A stretch of 64,000 bases of DNA, from NCBI GenBank assembly GCA_030272585.1, contig BSYQ01000001.1:3844001-3908000 (forward strand), read 5' to 3'. Of this stretch, positions 38,412 to 50,356 are shown piece after piece. The translations under genes were made by a program, and so were the position numbers. How positions within the stretch are numbered: position 1 is the stretch's first letter; every line of letters starts with the position of its first letter. The DNA is from Bryopsis sp. KO-2023. Its lineage: Eukaryota > Chlorophyta > Ulvophyceae > Bryopsidales > Bryopsidaceae. Under the pieces are notes generated by a model. The model saw only the letters and a program-made list of their open reading frames with translations. It did not search any database and had not been told where the DNA came from.

Positions 38412-41262
38412 TTATAGCTTCTTAGTTCCTCTGGTTCTGGCCTTCCCCATTTCTTTCTGGAGTAAATTTGGTACACTTCGGAGACCTCGTTTCTTCAATT
38501 CGATATTCACAGGCATCTTGTGGCTTTCAGAAAACACAGGGGGCGGAAACAGCAACCGATTCAAGGAATGCACAATTCCATTGCTGGAAACGATATCAAG
38601 CTGAACGACCTGTTCACACACACACACACACTCATCATGTCCTCCTGATTTGGCATGAAACAAAAAAACAATGGCAAATCTATCCTTTTCAACACGATTT
38701 CTATACGAAAGTCTAATACCGTCGCCAGCCTGCGGCTTTGGGAACTCATAAAACGACCATGTCTCTACAAAGTGTGCATCCACCCACACTTACCTATAAT
38801 CCTTTAATTATGTTCTCTCCTTTTGACAAAAATAAGATAAACCTTTGTTTCCAAAAATAAAATAAACCTTTATTTCCATACGAATGATTTTGGAACTTGC
38901 ATCCTTTGTCACCTCTGCACAGGAATCCGAATCGCACTCGCAGCGCCCACAAGTTCTTTCGCAGAATCCGCCCACCCATCCAGCACCCAAAGCATCCTTC
39001 ATGAACCGCTCACCACATTTGTTGAAGTCTTTCTGCTGTCTGCAGGTGTATTTTCCAGGCGTGGGCTTGTCCACACACCTGTCAGACAGGAAAACTTTCC
39101 CCTCTGCAAAAGAAATTGCAGAGAATTAGACAAATCTTGTCTATAGGAAGGGGCACACTTCTCACACAAACAAAACAAACATCAATTCACAAACCTGCCA
39201 TTCTCCCCTCCATCAACGGCACGACTTCTGAAGCTCTTGCTGTGAAAATCGGCCTGCCGGTTTGGAAAAAATCTGCATATAGAAAGTCGAAAAAAAAGCT
39301 AAGTGATGCTCATGCCACCCTCAAAACACAAAAATGATGCAGTTCCAACACAAGTGTCCAAATCAAAGGTGGCACGAATTTTCACCTGAAGTCCATCTTC
39401 CAGGAATAATATGATACATTATGATGTCCTTGAGCTCAGGGAGGCCGAGAAACTCTTCTACACCAAATTCATGCTCTCCCCCGATTTGCCGAATTGCACT
39501 CAACATGGCATCATCGTCCGGGGCCAAAATCTTGAAAACAAGAATTCCAATTTCATGTAGCAGCATGCAGCAAATTCCAACTTTGCACAGACTCAAATAG
39601 AGCCATAGTTCCCACACACACTCGCAACAAATTGTTCCAGATGAAATAAACTAGCATCAGAAAAAAAAAAGAGAAAAAAAAAAAAACTGAAGGAGCTGGA
39701 AACCGCGGACAAACTTAGTCAGAAATAAAAGACAGTGGCCATGTTTCATGTTCTCACTGTGAAAGGACCTCGCGTTGGAACGCCGGGTTGTGGATGCTGT
39801 GGGGGTGGAGGGGTCCTTGGAGCTTCTCTTTTCCGCGCAAATCCGAAATAGCTGGGAAAGAGAGGGATTTTCGTGGCCTTGGGAAGGTGAGGACCAGAGT
39901 AGTAACGCCTTGCCGTTGCTGATAGGGTTTGGTCAAGACCCGTAACCTGTTTCGAAGTAAAATACAGCGTTACAGAGCAGGATGACAAGTCTGCATTGCA
40001 TGTCGGCACTTCGACAGAACAATCTTTTTTTTGTATTTTTTTTTTGTTTCATTTTGGTATTATAATGAAATGTTATTCGGCCCAAAGACAGAGCTAATGT
40101 CCCAAGGATTGCAGCAAATTTCACAGTTCTTTCTCCTGCTACCCCCCCCCTTTTAATTTTCTTAATCTGAAAAACTACTCTCCACTGCACATCCTGTTGC
40201 GAGGTTTTACCCAGAGAAAGTTCCGAATCATTTCCCCCTCTCTTACTTTGAGTGCTTCCAAGAATATGGTGTAGGTGCCCATGTCCCTCAAGGTCTCGAG
40301 GACGTTCCTCCTCTCAGAGAACCACTGGAAAAACCCGTTCGGCTGCCTCCGCAGAGCTTGGCCCCTCTCAGAGGACCCCCACATCAGCACATCAACCAGC
40401 TCATCATCAGCATTATACAAGTAGAGGGTGTCCCTGTGAATCGGCACTATTCCGTTACAAAAGCTGAACTGGAAGCATCGCCCTCCACATGAACAAAGAA
40501 GTAACCAAAACAATGTTTCTGATGTCTTTATATTTCAACAAAATAGCACCGACTGTAATTTTCAAGGTCAAGCTGGTGCTGGAACTGCAAACGATGAAGG
40601 CACCACTCGCTCCCTACCTACCTCACGCTGAGATTGAAAAGAAATCCACAGCGATTGTGCCTCGACAAGACTGACATCGTCAGCCTCCCAGCTGGCGGTA
40701 TGAACTCATATTCATCGCACATCAGCTTCTCCCCAAAAACGAATGGCCTGGAGCCCTCCAGTGCGTCCACCATCCACCACCCTCTCAGATCTGCGGTCTG
40801 TCCTCCAATGTTTCTCAGCACAACGATATCATTGGCCCCTTTTTCAGGAAAGGGTAGCACTCGTTCGAACACCACACGAGGCGGGGTGCCTCCTTCTGTT
40901 GAAGGCTGCAATTGAATTACCTTTCAGCACACAGAAGTCGATTTCAATCGCCATTTCTGCCAGCAGCTGATTGCCTTGTTTTTCACTTTCGATCGTGGAT
41001 TTCCTCTCGCACAAAGCAGGGGTAGGAAAATCAGTGGTGTTCATTGAATAGAAAACTCCGCTTCTTTTTTTTGTGCAGCAGATTGAGTGGAAAGGTTTGA
41101 CGATCTGGCAGCACATCGATTCGAGGTAGGTCTGTTTACCTGTCTGTTTAAGAATGGGTTGGCAATGGGACCTCCTGCCAAAATCAATTCTGCTAAAAAC
41201 AGCACAGAGAGCATGCATGATACAGCACGCTGAATTCCATCATGGGGAAATGCTCCTCCCAT
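38412..41262 (-). CDS. Secreted protein with lamin-tail domain and FAS1 domain holding a nested Cys-rich knot
   Basis: The first exon (41262-41140, 41 codons) starts MGGAFPHDG and has a hydrophobic core (CMLSVLFLAELILAGG), a likely signal peptide. Next comes a lamin-tail-like beta domain: VVFERVLPFPEKGAND, IVVLRNIGGQTADLRGWW, then RDTLYLYNADDELVDVLMW. A FAS1 (fasciclin) domain begins at NVLETLRDMGTYTIFLEAL, with GPFT-ILAPDDDAML (H1-like) and IIMYHIIPG. It closes with VVQLDIVSSNGIVHSLNRLL (H2-like, about 38.6 kb). Between YHIIPG and SNGIVH an exon encodes a six-cysteine ShK-like module: C..YTCRQQKDFNKCGERF..GFCERTCGRC, followed by ECDSDSC. FAS1 proteins mediate cell adhesion and sit in cell walls. 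A secreted wall or surface protein is likely; its ligand is unknown. Exon borders in the middle are approximate. Confidence 0.8.
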
Positions 41263-41936
41263 TTTCACGGTGTGATTTTTATCAACCTGTACCGCCACCA
41301 ACCAACCGCAGCACAATTTCAGACAGAACGAGTGGAACTACCATAACAAATGAAAGTGCTTTTTAAGAGACAGGTCCGCGATCGCCCACCGATGATTCCT
41401 CCTCCAAACGCTGCAACCAGCGTCTCGAAAATCAAGTAGCTTTTTCACGTAGCCAAAAGAAGTCAATAATGAATTTTGTGGTGGCTTTTGATCGGTTTTC
41501 TGCAGCCGATGCCCCAATCGCATGGCACCTCAAAGTCTTTTCAGTTCGATTCGAGGAGGTGGTCTTGTCGAAAACACCTTGGGAGTTTCGTGAGGGGTCC
41601 TTAGAACACCACTGTTTGTGGTATGGCAAGGCAATCTGTTTGCTGCTTGGAGGATTGGCAGGGATGTGTGTGAAACAAAGTTCAGTTTGGAGCGGTTTTG
41701 TTTCGTGCATCTCATATCTGATCGGAACAAGAAAACAAGATCGGCCGCCACCAGGGGCCACCTTCGAGTCCTCCATCGATACATTCATTTTAGTTTGCAT
41801 CTCAACTGCACAGTGGTTTACAGAGGGGGGTTTGCGACGTCCAGGGATCGCAACAGGGACATTCGAAAAAGCTGTGTTTCATCAACATGTCGTCCAAATG
41901 CTTGTCCAAATCCTCAAAACGGACTGAACAAGACTA
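41263..41936. other. Upstream region of the FAS1-type gene
   Basis: This spacer lies between two minus-strand genes. It should hold the promoter of the FAS1-type gene and the 3' end of the coiled-coil gene. No convincing exon seen. Confidence 0.35.
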
Positions 41937-42302
41937 TCAAAGCCAAACGCCCTGTTCGTCCGCTTCCCCCATTTCGGAATCGAACGGCGTCGGTCCTCCA
42001 TTCCCCTGCGTCCTACCCTGACGTCCATGTTCTGGACCATCATCTTCAGCAGGCACCGCCTGAAGGGATGGCACCTCCGTCGGCAAACCCCTGGCTTTCC
42101 TGATTTCCTGCTCAATCTGCTCGATTTTAGCTTTGTATTTCGCTATGACGACGATGTTCTCCCCCAACGCTTGGCGGAGCTCCGGATCGTTGCCCGATTC
42201 GTCCAGGCATTCCTGCAAGTCGCGATTCGATCGCTGCAGATGCGTCACAGCGTTGAGCAGTCTGTCCCTCTCGATAAACAGTCCTTCAGGAACGCACGTC
42301 AT
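41937..42302 (-). CDS. Small coiled-coil protein of unknown function
   Basis: A single exon of 121 residues starts at the first ATG (MTCVPEGLFIERDRLL). Residues 10-70 form a strong two-helix coiled-coil pattern: RDRLLNAVTHLQRSNRDLQ, then NDPELRQALGENIVVIAKY and KAKIEQIEQEIRKARG. The rest is acidic and Gly/Pro-rich, probably disordered, and ends GVWL. I do not recognise the family. The helix-DPEL-helix layout resembles small conserved eukaryotic coiled-coil proteins, which supports a real gene. It is head-to-head with the HEAGH gene, 267 bp between start codons. Confidence 0.6.
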   Translation of the reverse strand: MTCVPEGLFIERDRLLNAVTHLQRSNRDLQECLDESGNDPELRQALGENIVVIAKYKAKIEQIEQEIRKARGLPTEVPSLQAVPAEDDGPEHGRQGRTQGNGGPTPFDSEMGEADEQGVWL

Positions 42303-42569
42303 CTTGAACGTTGGCCGCCTTATGAGCTTTCCGTCGTTTCTGGACAAAACCCAACCAACTAGAAGTCAGAAATCAACCCCACCCAATCAGCAACGTGGTG
42401 GCGCCAGCTAGTCCAGCGAGCAGTCGATTCTCAGTCACCATCCATACACATCCTCCAAACAAGAAAGTTGCTCAAAATGGTCCCCCCATCGCCCAATGAT
42501 GGAATGTTTGTGGGGGCCTTGGGGAATCACACTCTCCAACACAAAATTTAAGAAATCCGACAAGCCAAC
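42303..42569. promoter_or_regulatory. Bidirectional upstream region, coiled-coil (-) / HEAGH protein (+)
   Basis: Only 267 bp separate the two divergent start codons, so both promoters must lie here unless there are upstream non-coding exons. It is CA-rich on the plus strand. No TATA box is obvious. Confidence 0.45.
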
Positions 42570-44986
42570 ATGTCCGCACGCTCGCTGCCCATCCAAACAT
42601 CTCTTCCCACCTTGCGAACGCCGATTTGTTTTCTCAGACACCCCCCAACCAGGCAGCGGGTTCCTTCCCAGCTTTGGACGTCAGGCCGAAAACGATGGAT
42701 GCAGGATGTGCTGGTGAAGGTGAGCGCGCGCGCTTTTCGCAGTGCTCGGGGAATTTATCTGACCTAATGTGTAGTAATCCTGGTTGGTTTCGTTGCAGGC
42801 GGCGGTGAAATCGGTGGACGAAGCTGGAGCAGAGGTCGACACTCTTCTGGTGTGATTTCTTTGTTGGGAAAGATTTGTTTTTTAATTTTTGGCGATGAAA
42901 CTGCCAATCAATGAAAATCAAGTTTTCTGATGTCGGTGTGGCATTACTGTCACTACCGTGCATTTGCCCTTTGATCGATGTGGGGTTATCAACTGGAAAA
43001 CTGGAAACCATCAAGGCACCACAGTAAAGTAGCTTCTTCCAGGACTGGGAAAATCCACAACGATTTTGTCCAAGTATCTGATAGTATGATCCTTGATGGT
43101 GTAGAACATCACTGGCAAGTCATAGAGTTTCAAGCCTCAACTAAAGAGAATAAGTGTGTCAGATTTTTGCAAGAAGTTTCTGTAGCTGGTGAGCTGGGGG
43201 CAGACATCACAGGAATGTCTGAAGGGAAAAAAATCGATATAGACTTCATGTTTTTTCATGTTTTTTTTCATGCTCAGGCTGTCGACTCCGCTGAATCCGA
43301 ATCTTCAGTAGTGGCGCTTCTGAGGTCATTAGCCGAAGAGGGGGTGCTGTTGGGGTTTGATGGTGCCAGCCAAGTGCCAAAACGGGACTACTCTCTGGCA
43401 GAATTGAAACTCAACAATGTGGACACCACCAAGCTGCTCGCACCAGAGGAAAACACCATTACCTCCACCAGGACTGCACTCCAAGTGAGCATGTGGAAGC
43501 GTTTCCCCCCAAAAAATCTAACCGGCTTGTTCGCAGAGGACACAGTCTGTTGCTGAGTTTTGTTGTATTGGGTTATTGGAGAACTGGAAAGTTTGGGGCA
43601 AGATCTCATCCTGATTTTTGCTGTCTAGGTTGCGTTGACAGCTGGCATCGTATCGCTTGTAGTTGCAGGGGGTGTCAATGTTAACGAAGCACTTGGCTTT
43701 GTGGTGGTGCTGCTATTCTTTGCTGGAGCTGACCAGGTAAACCCCACTCTTTTGTTGATGAAAAAAGATCATCAGTTTCGTTGCAGCATCATGTTTGGAT
43801 TCAAGCAGCTTTCCTGCTTACTGGGCAAAAGATTCTGTGGGGTTTGAATGCAGATTGTTTATCGTGGCGGGATCGAATTCTTGTTGCTGGACAGCCTGAC
43901 TCGTTTGTTGCGACCGAGCTATGGTCAAAAAGTGGCCTGGCATGAAGCGGGTCACTTCCTCATAGCATATTTCGTTGGATTGCTGCCCAAAGACTACACC
44001 CTCTCGGCCATGGATGCCATCAAGAGGTGCCTGTTTTCATGTCGAGTTGTGAACCTATCCACGAGAATAATCTTGTGTGACTCGTTCAATGTCGCGTTCT
44101 GTTCATCGTTCCAGAAAATGGCTGAATTGTTTACTCCTGACTATCTTTCAGCCACATCGTCACTATGTCCCCGCACCCCCATTTGACCCCTAAGTTTTAG
44201 CCACTCCGTCACTGTGCGCCCTCAAGAGAGGAATTGAATTGACCTGAATTGATCCAGGACTGACACTAATCTTTTTGCTGTTATTCAAGGTATCGGGCTT
44301 TCACCGTCCAGGCAGGCACCGTCTTCTGTGACAGGGAGTTTCAGCAAGAGGTTGGATCTGGAAAACTCAAATCTACCAGTGTGGATAGAGTGACTTGTGT
44401 GGCTGTGGCTGGCGTGGTTGCGGAATATTTGAAATTCGGATTTGCCGAAGGGGGACTGAACGATCTTGGGCAGCTGGACCAATTGATGAGATCTCTTCAA
44501 GTAGGTCCAGAATGTAATCCTCTGAATTTTATCCTTCTTCTTCCCCTCTCAGCCCCCCAAAACACCTTCGGACCAAAGCAGTAGTGAAATTAATCAAAGT
44601 TGATAGAGAAAAAGTTATTTATAACATTCTGTGGATGTGACTTCGCCTCTGACGTTCCACGCCCATCATCAAGACGGAGCCTTTTGAAAGATTAGCCGTT
44701 TGCAGCATATTGGATCCGATCGCCGACGTTTGGGGTCGTGTTTTTGTTGTTTTTTGTTGTTGTTTTTTCTCTGCATCGTTGGAATTGAGAGCGTTGTGTC
44801 CTTGCCCAGTTCTCTCAAAAAAAGGTCGACAGCCAAATTCGATGGTCGGTGATCAACGTGGCCACGCTGCTGCGCCGCCACGCGAAAACCCACGAGGCGC
44901 TTGCTGCTGAAATGTCGAATGGTGCATCCGTGGGCAGTTGCATCAAGCTTATTGAAAGCCAGTTGCAAACGGCCGAGTTCGTTTGA
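42570..44986 (+). CDS. Plastid-targeted M41-like membrane protein with HEAGH motif and no AAA domain
   Basis: Seven exons in perfect phase (42570-42719, 42799-42849, 43278-43484, 43629-43736, 43854-44026, 44290-44500, 44810-44986) give 358 residues. The first exon is Ser/Arg/Pro-rich with few acidic residues, a typical green plastid transit peptide. Exon 4 carries one hydrophobic stretch plus a second (TAGIVSLVVAGG, LGFVVVLLFFAGA), a likely membrane hairpin. WHEAGHFLIAYFVGLLPKDY (His202, Glu203, His206) matches the zinc site of FtsH proteases, but no Walker or AAA segment is present. AGTVFCDREFQQEV, GVVAEYLKFGFAEGG and the C-terminal KKVDSQIRWSVIN...LLRRH agree with a conserved plant protein that I recall as At5g27290-like. 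Function is unknown. It may be a protease-like or inactive scaffold protein of the thylakoid or envelope. Confidence 0.88.
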
Positions 44987-46932
44987 GTGTGGCTGCCAGA
45001 GACAGTGGTGGTGGAGCGATCCAGCGGGAGGGGTTGTGCTGGGCTGCGGCGGTTTTGTGTAAATTCACTTGTTTCATCAGGAAATCATTCCCGCCCTTCT
45101 CACGTTCACCACCAGCGTGCCATTCAGACAACTCGCCTTGAATTCACTTATGAGCTGCCATTCACTTTCCTCTGTGTTTATTTTTCAAAACATTGAAATA
45201 TCTGACACAAGGCACAGATTTTCCGAGTGCATCCCTGATCATGGAATAATGTGTTTTAGCAACAAGCTTTAGAAAATACATTCGGGTGGGCATCAAACGG
45301 GCCCTCCAAAAAACAACATGAGAAATTTCTGATGGGCTTCGATCCTATCGTCAAAAGAAACTGAATAATGCATCCAGGAAACCTGTGGCTGCACCGGACG
45401 ACTCCAACAATGTGGAAGAAGAGGTGTGCACATATAATATTATTATTATATTATTAGTAGTATTTTGATTTTTTTTTTGGGCACCATCCAGATACCCATA
45501 ATTCGCCGCTGTGTTACCAGTGGAAGAGTATCCTGGAATTCGGTGTGTGTCGATCACCCAGCCGATTTTTTCTGTTCGCGTTATTTTATTTTTTGCTTTC
45601 TGTGTAGTCCAACCCTGATTAGTGTCAAAGAAAAAGGCAAGGCAAACATGAATAAAAGAGAAAAAGAGGGAGAGGGGAAAGCTTGAATTCCAGGAGGGAG
45701 GAAAAGTTGGGCTGTTTTTACTCCGGTCATTGACAAACACAAGTATTGCCCCTGGGTGTGGATGAGAAGACAATGCCCACACTAGGGGACAACACCCCAG
45801 CTGTCTTTTTTCTTTCCACTGCCTTTTTCGGAGGAGTGTGAAAGCGTGTGGAATGCAGTGTTGAGCCTATTTGGCCGTCTGCTGGAAAAGTGTACTTTTG
45901 TGGTGTTGTGTGCTGGATTGCGGCAGAGTTGGGTTTGGATATGAGAATGTGGGTTGAAGGTCAATTGCTTGTTTACGTTTTGTAAGGTTTTTGGCGAGTG
46001 GATTATCTCTTTTCAACAGTGCCTTTTTATTGGTTTTGGGTTTTGGTAGCAGGGTCGGAGTAACGGGGGTACACCTTTTCATTCCCATGGTGGGGAGATT
46101 CGGGTAGTACCAATTACGTGAAAAAAGAGTCCGTCACACGCGGCGGCACTAGGATGGGGGTGAGTTTTGTGGTGGGGATCCTAAGAGACATGTTTCGGAA
46201 GGGTGTTGTTACTTTTTTTTTGCTTACTGGTCTCCAACCAACGGACAAAGGGGCAGGTTTACATAATTATAGGCCCGTCTTATTGCTCAGGGGATATTTT
46301 GAGACAGCGAGCATTCTGGCAGCTCTGTCGCCTGTTGGGGTGTGGAAGGTTGTCGGGACGGTTACCGTCGGAACGAGGAAAGAATCGCACAGTACAACTT
46401 TCCGAGACCAGCCTTCGTAACGTCGTAACCCCCATCCGCCTCCACCACAGCTGTTGCGATGTCATGCTCGATATCTGACGACTGACGATGGCGTCGTTCC
46501 CCGCTGTTCAACTCCCACCTTTCGCACCTCAAAAAAGTAACGCGGTTTACCCATCAAAAGCGGGGAAGCCATACTATTGACCTGCATTGACTTTCCACGT
46601 TGCAGCGGTGGCAGCCAGGTGTTCTTTTCCTTTCAAAATCGGTAGTTCCACCGTCTGGCTCGTTCAGCTCCCGATACCGTCCAACGTTGTTTCGCTTTCC
46701 TCGCCCCACTTCCCCCAGTTCTACCCGTCTGTGGGCCTGTCCCTTCTTCCGCTCTGATTTGATTACACCACAGCATGACAGCCCTTCAACCCCCTGATTG
46801 CATCTGCCCTGTTTTTCCCCCCATCGATGTTGACAATGTGGTGGTGAGGTGGAACGCCGAGTGAACCTTAACACCAAGTAAAGCCCGAGCATTCCGCCAC
46901 CATTCACCTCCTCGCCGCATTCGATTTTCGAG
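44987..46932. other. Long intergenic region
   Basis: Nearly 2 kb lie between two plus-strand genes. T-runs and an ATTATTATTA-like AT stretch (about 45440-45460) are seen. Small open frames on both strands lack domain or splice support. The last few hundred bases are C/T-rich and probably form the promoter of the next gene. Confidence 0.35.
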
Positions 46933-48059
46933 ATGCATGGATTCTGGTTGGAGTTCGAACAGTCGCTAGAGGAGGAGTACCTATCCGCCAGAGCCCACCA
47001 GCTCCAACGGCGATACAGGCACGCCGTCTGTGTGGCTTGCGCCTTCCGAGGGGTTGTCGTCTTGCTCACTTTCAAACACGACTCCACCGTTCAATTTCTA
47101 TCTTGGTTACACTTGTTGTTGGCAGCCGTTGAGGTTTGTTTTTGGACCTGGGACTACCGGAGATTGGTTGAGCCTTCGGCTCAACGAGTGGTGGCTGTGT
47201 TGAGGTGAGGTGTCGTATGTATCGACGCTGTATCTTGCGACTGCGTTGCGTTGCGTTGCGTCGCTCGAGATCTCGGTGGTAATCTCCGCGATCTATTGCG
47301 GCAATCATTCGTGCATCGCACCCGTTTTTGCATCCATGGGGATATTCACCCGTCAATTCATCATCCATCCATTCATTAAATTAATTTTTTTAAAAAAGCA
47401 AATAGACACACTCGGAAGCAGAGGAGTCATTGTGTGTCATCGGAATATTTCGATCGAATGATGAGTTGTGTGTTGACTGCAGGATTATGAATGCGGCTTT
47501 CTGGTGCTATCTCTCCCCGTTTTCGCTGATGGTGTCCCTCAATCAAAATGCGCCGTCTCTATCCACCATATTGAGTGGGATCATGGTGCATGGGTTTCCG
47601 ATCGTCATGGAGCAACCGTTTCGGATCGCTCTTCCTAGTCAAATCGTCGTGACCGTGATTTGCTTGTTGCTGGAGGGGAGGGGTGTGTGCAAGAACGGAT
47701 TTGGTGGAATGGATCTGAGTCTGACTCAGGGGCGCATGGAAGCGATGTTCTTGGTGTTCGAAACCAAGCATCCGACATGCTGTCTGCATGTATTCATGGT
47801 GATTCACACCTTCCTGGGGTCGGTGGTGGTGCCTTACATCGTCTGGTGCCGAGAGCTTTATTCTAGACTTCAATTTTTAAACGACATTCCGGAAGATCGC
47901 AGGCCCCCTGGTGCTCGCTTCCTTCAAAAGATACCCACCGTGATTCGCGTGATGCATGTTGTCGTCATGGTGTATGGGTTCTCTCTGCTATCGAAATGCA
48001 TTGGAAAATCTCCGCTGCCGGACCTTCTGGGTGAATGGGGTTGGTGCAGGGATTGCTAA
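46933..48059 (+). CDS. Multi-pass membrane protein of unknown family
   Basis: Two exons in phase (46933-47204, 47483-48059) encode 282 residues. I do not recognise the family. About six hydrophobic segments are visible: VCVACAFRGVVVLLTF, FLSWLHLLLAAVEVCFW, FWCYLSPFSLMVSL, SQIVVTVICLLLEG, VFMVIHTFLGSVVVPYIVW and VMHVVVMVYGFSLL. The N-terminal 40 residues are charged and amphipathic (EEYLSARAHQLQRRY). Between segments 5 and 6 lies a charged loop (YSRLQFLNDIPEDRRPPGAR). Seven cysteines and several His are scattered through the membrane part. The open frame, matching splice phase and membrane pattern support a real gene. The start is the first ATG after a C/T-rich leader. Confidence 0.7.
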
Positions 48060-50356
48060 CATCAGGGCGTCCTTGCCTAATTTGTAGCATTCCCCTGCTC
48101 CAAACACGAGAAAAAAAAAAGAAAAGAAAAAAAAATCTCCTGACCCGAATTCCCCTCCCCCCACCCCTTCCTCAAACCGTTCCTTTGGAGTAAATGGAAA
48201 TCTGTCAACAGAGAGAGAAAGAGTGAGAGTGAGAGAAAAAAGTGACTTAGATGTTCCTGCTGTGATCTTCTGAGATGCAGTGGTTTCGCTTGGCAGAAAA
48301 AGAAAAAAACAAAACAAAACAAAACAAAAAACAGAAGAGAATTTTCACATGGCCGTGTTTTTCTTCGGGGAGTTATTTATTTTTTTTGTTTGTGGGGGGA
48401 GGGGAAGTCAGCATAAAAAAGAAAAAGAAAGGCAATGAATGTAGTAGGATGAGTGGGTTTCTTTGGTAGGATCAAGATGGAACGTGGAGGAATAGAGAGA
48501 GGTCGGCATAATTTTAGGTGGTTTTTTAGTAGAAAAAAAATTGTGTGTTTCTCTGGTGACGGGAAATTGTATTTTGGCCCCAGTGACGTATTCAACGTGG
48601 AAAAAGGGAGGAAAAAAAAAAAGAAAGAAAGAAAGCATTACCAAAAATATGTAGAAGCAATGACTTGAGAATTCGATAGCGAATTGCTGGATTTTGGACA
48701 GTCACAGTTACACCTATTTTTTTAGGTTAAATTCTCAATGTCGACGATTTATTGCTTTTCTCTCTTTTTCTCCCTCTTCTTCTTTTTTTTTTTTTTTTTG
48801 GTTTTTTTCGTGTTGCTGTATTTATTTTGTTTTATTTTTTTTAAAGATTGGGGGTTTTATAGAGAGAACAAAAAAAAGCATGCAACCATACGTACGTATG
48901 TACGCACGCACTTGTATAAAGGTGTGTGAGTGTATATATAGACAGGATGAGGTGTCGAGAGAAAAAATTTTGGTGCTGTGACATTGAGGAGGCAGGTTTA
49001 GGTTGCAATAGACAAGGAGAAGAAAAAGAAGAAAAGAGAAAAAAAAAGTTGCAATCCCAAGTGCTTTCGATAGGTTATGAAGCCCAGTTTTGATGTAGGG
49101 GAAAAAAAAACAAAAAACAAACAAACACGTGGTTTCTTTCTTTCTTTCTTTCTTCTTTTCTCTTTTTTTATTATTATTATTATTTTTTTTTCGTTGCTTT
49201 TTTTTTTTTTTCTTACCTTCTTATCGTTTCATTTTTTTTTTCATTTTTTTCATTGGATGAAAATAGGGGAGGAGGAGGAGGGAAAAAAAAAAGACACGCA
49301 CACACTCATGCCAGAAATATCTCTCATATATATTTATGCAACGTTAAACTTAATTAGAATTTTGGGGGTGAGGGATGCAAGCACATTCCCAAAAGAAAAA
49401 AACACAAAAAAAAAGTTGGGTCGGTGGGGGAGTTGAAATTACCACCACAAAAAAATGGGGTATTATGGAGGAGAGAGAGAGAGATAGGGTGACAAGACAT
49501 TTCAAGAGGACTACGTTATTCGGTTCTTTTCGACAGGATTTTGCATTACAGTGATTAATATTTTTTTGTTGGTGTGATGTTCGTGTCAAATAAATTGGTT
49601 CTCTGGAAAAATTAAGAACAAAAAAAAGAAGGAAAATATGCGTAAATATATACACACATCGAGGGGGCATAAACAGTTATGTTTTGGGGGTTGGAGGGTC
49701 GGGTCGTTTGTGGAGTTGTGCAGAGATTTTTTTCGGAACTCGTAATTATATGGGTGGAAATGTGTGGGGAATGACCAACCAACGGATTTGACCTTTCTGT
49801 GAGCGAGACAAAAACATATATAGACAGACTTATAATTTTCTATGCTCTTTCTTTTCTTCTTTCCTCTTTTTTTTTTTTTATTTTTTGGGGGTTCACTGTG
49901 ACACTCGCTTTCAAGTCGCTGGCTTTATCTTGACATATAGATGGGTTTCCCCACCAGGGTGTCGGGGTAATTGGATTTTTCGCAATCGTTGGGCAAAGAG
50001 CAATCGTTTGTACCTCGAATGACAGACTAACCGACCAACCGACTTTTTTTTTTTTTTTTTCGTTCCATTGTTTGTTTGTTTGTGTTTTCTTTCTTTTCTT
50101 TCTTTTTTTTAATTGCATGATCTTTACACCATCTCTCTTGTTTTGATCGTTCGACTTGTCCAATTAGTTTATCCATTTCACCATCAAGTTGAAAGCAACA
50201 CCAAGAAAATATATATAGAGAAAAAAATGAAATGAAAAGAAAAGAAAAAAAAAAGGTGGTGGTGACAAAAGAAAAAAATAAATTAAGAATAAAAACTTGG
50301 ACTTAGTTGTGTTTTTTTTTCCCTGGGGCTGTTTTTCTTTTCTTTTTTTTTTGTCT
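48060..50356. other. Homopolymer-rich convergent intergenic region
   Basis: This 2.3-kb tail-to-tail spacer lies between the membrane-protein gene (+) and DYNC2LI1 (-). It is extremely rich in A runs and T runs of 8-20 bases, with short GAGA, TTTC and TATATA tracts and a TACGTACGTATGTACG stretch near 48890. No coding exon is supported. Open frames here are runs of Lys, Phe and Ser. Confidence 0.6.
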
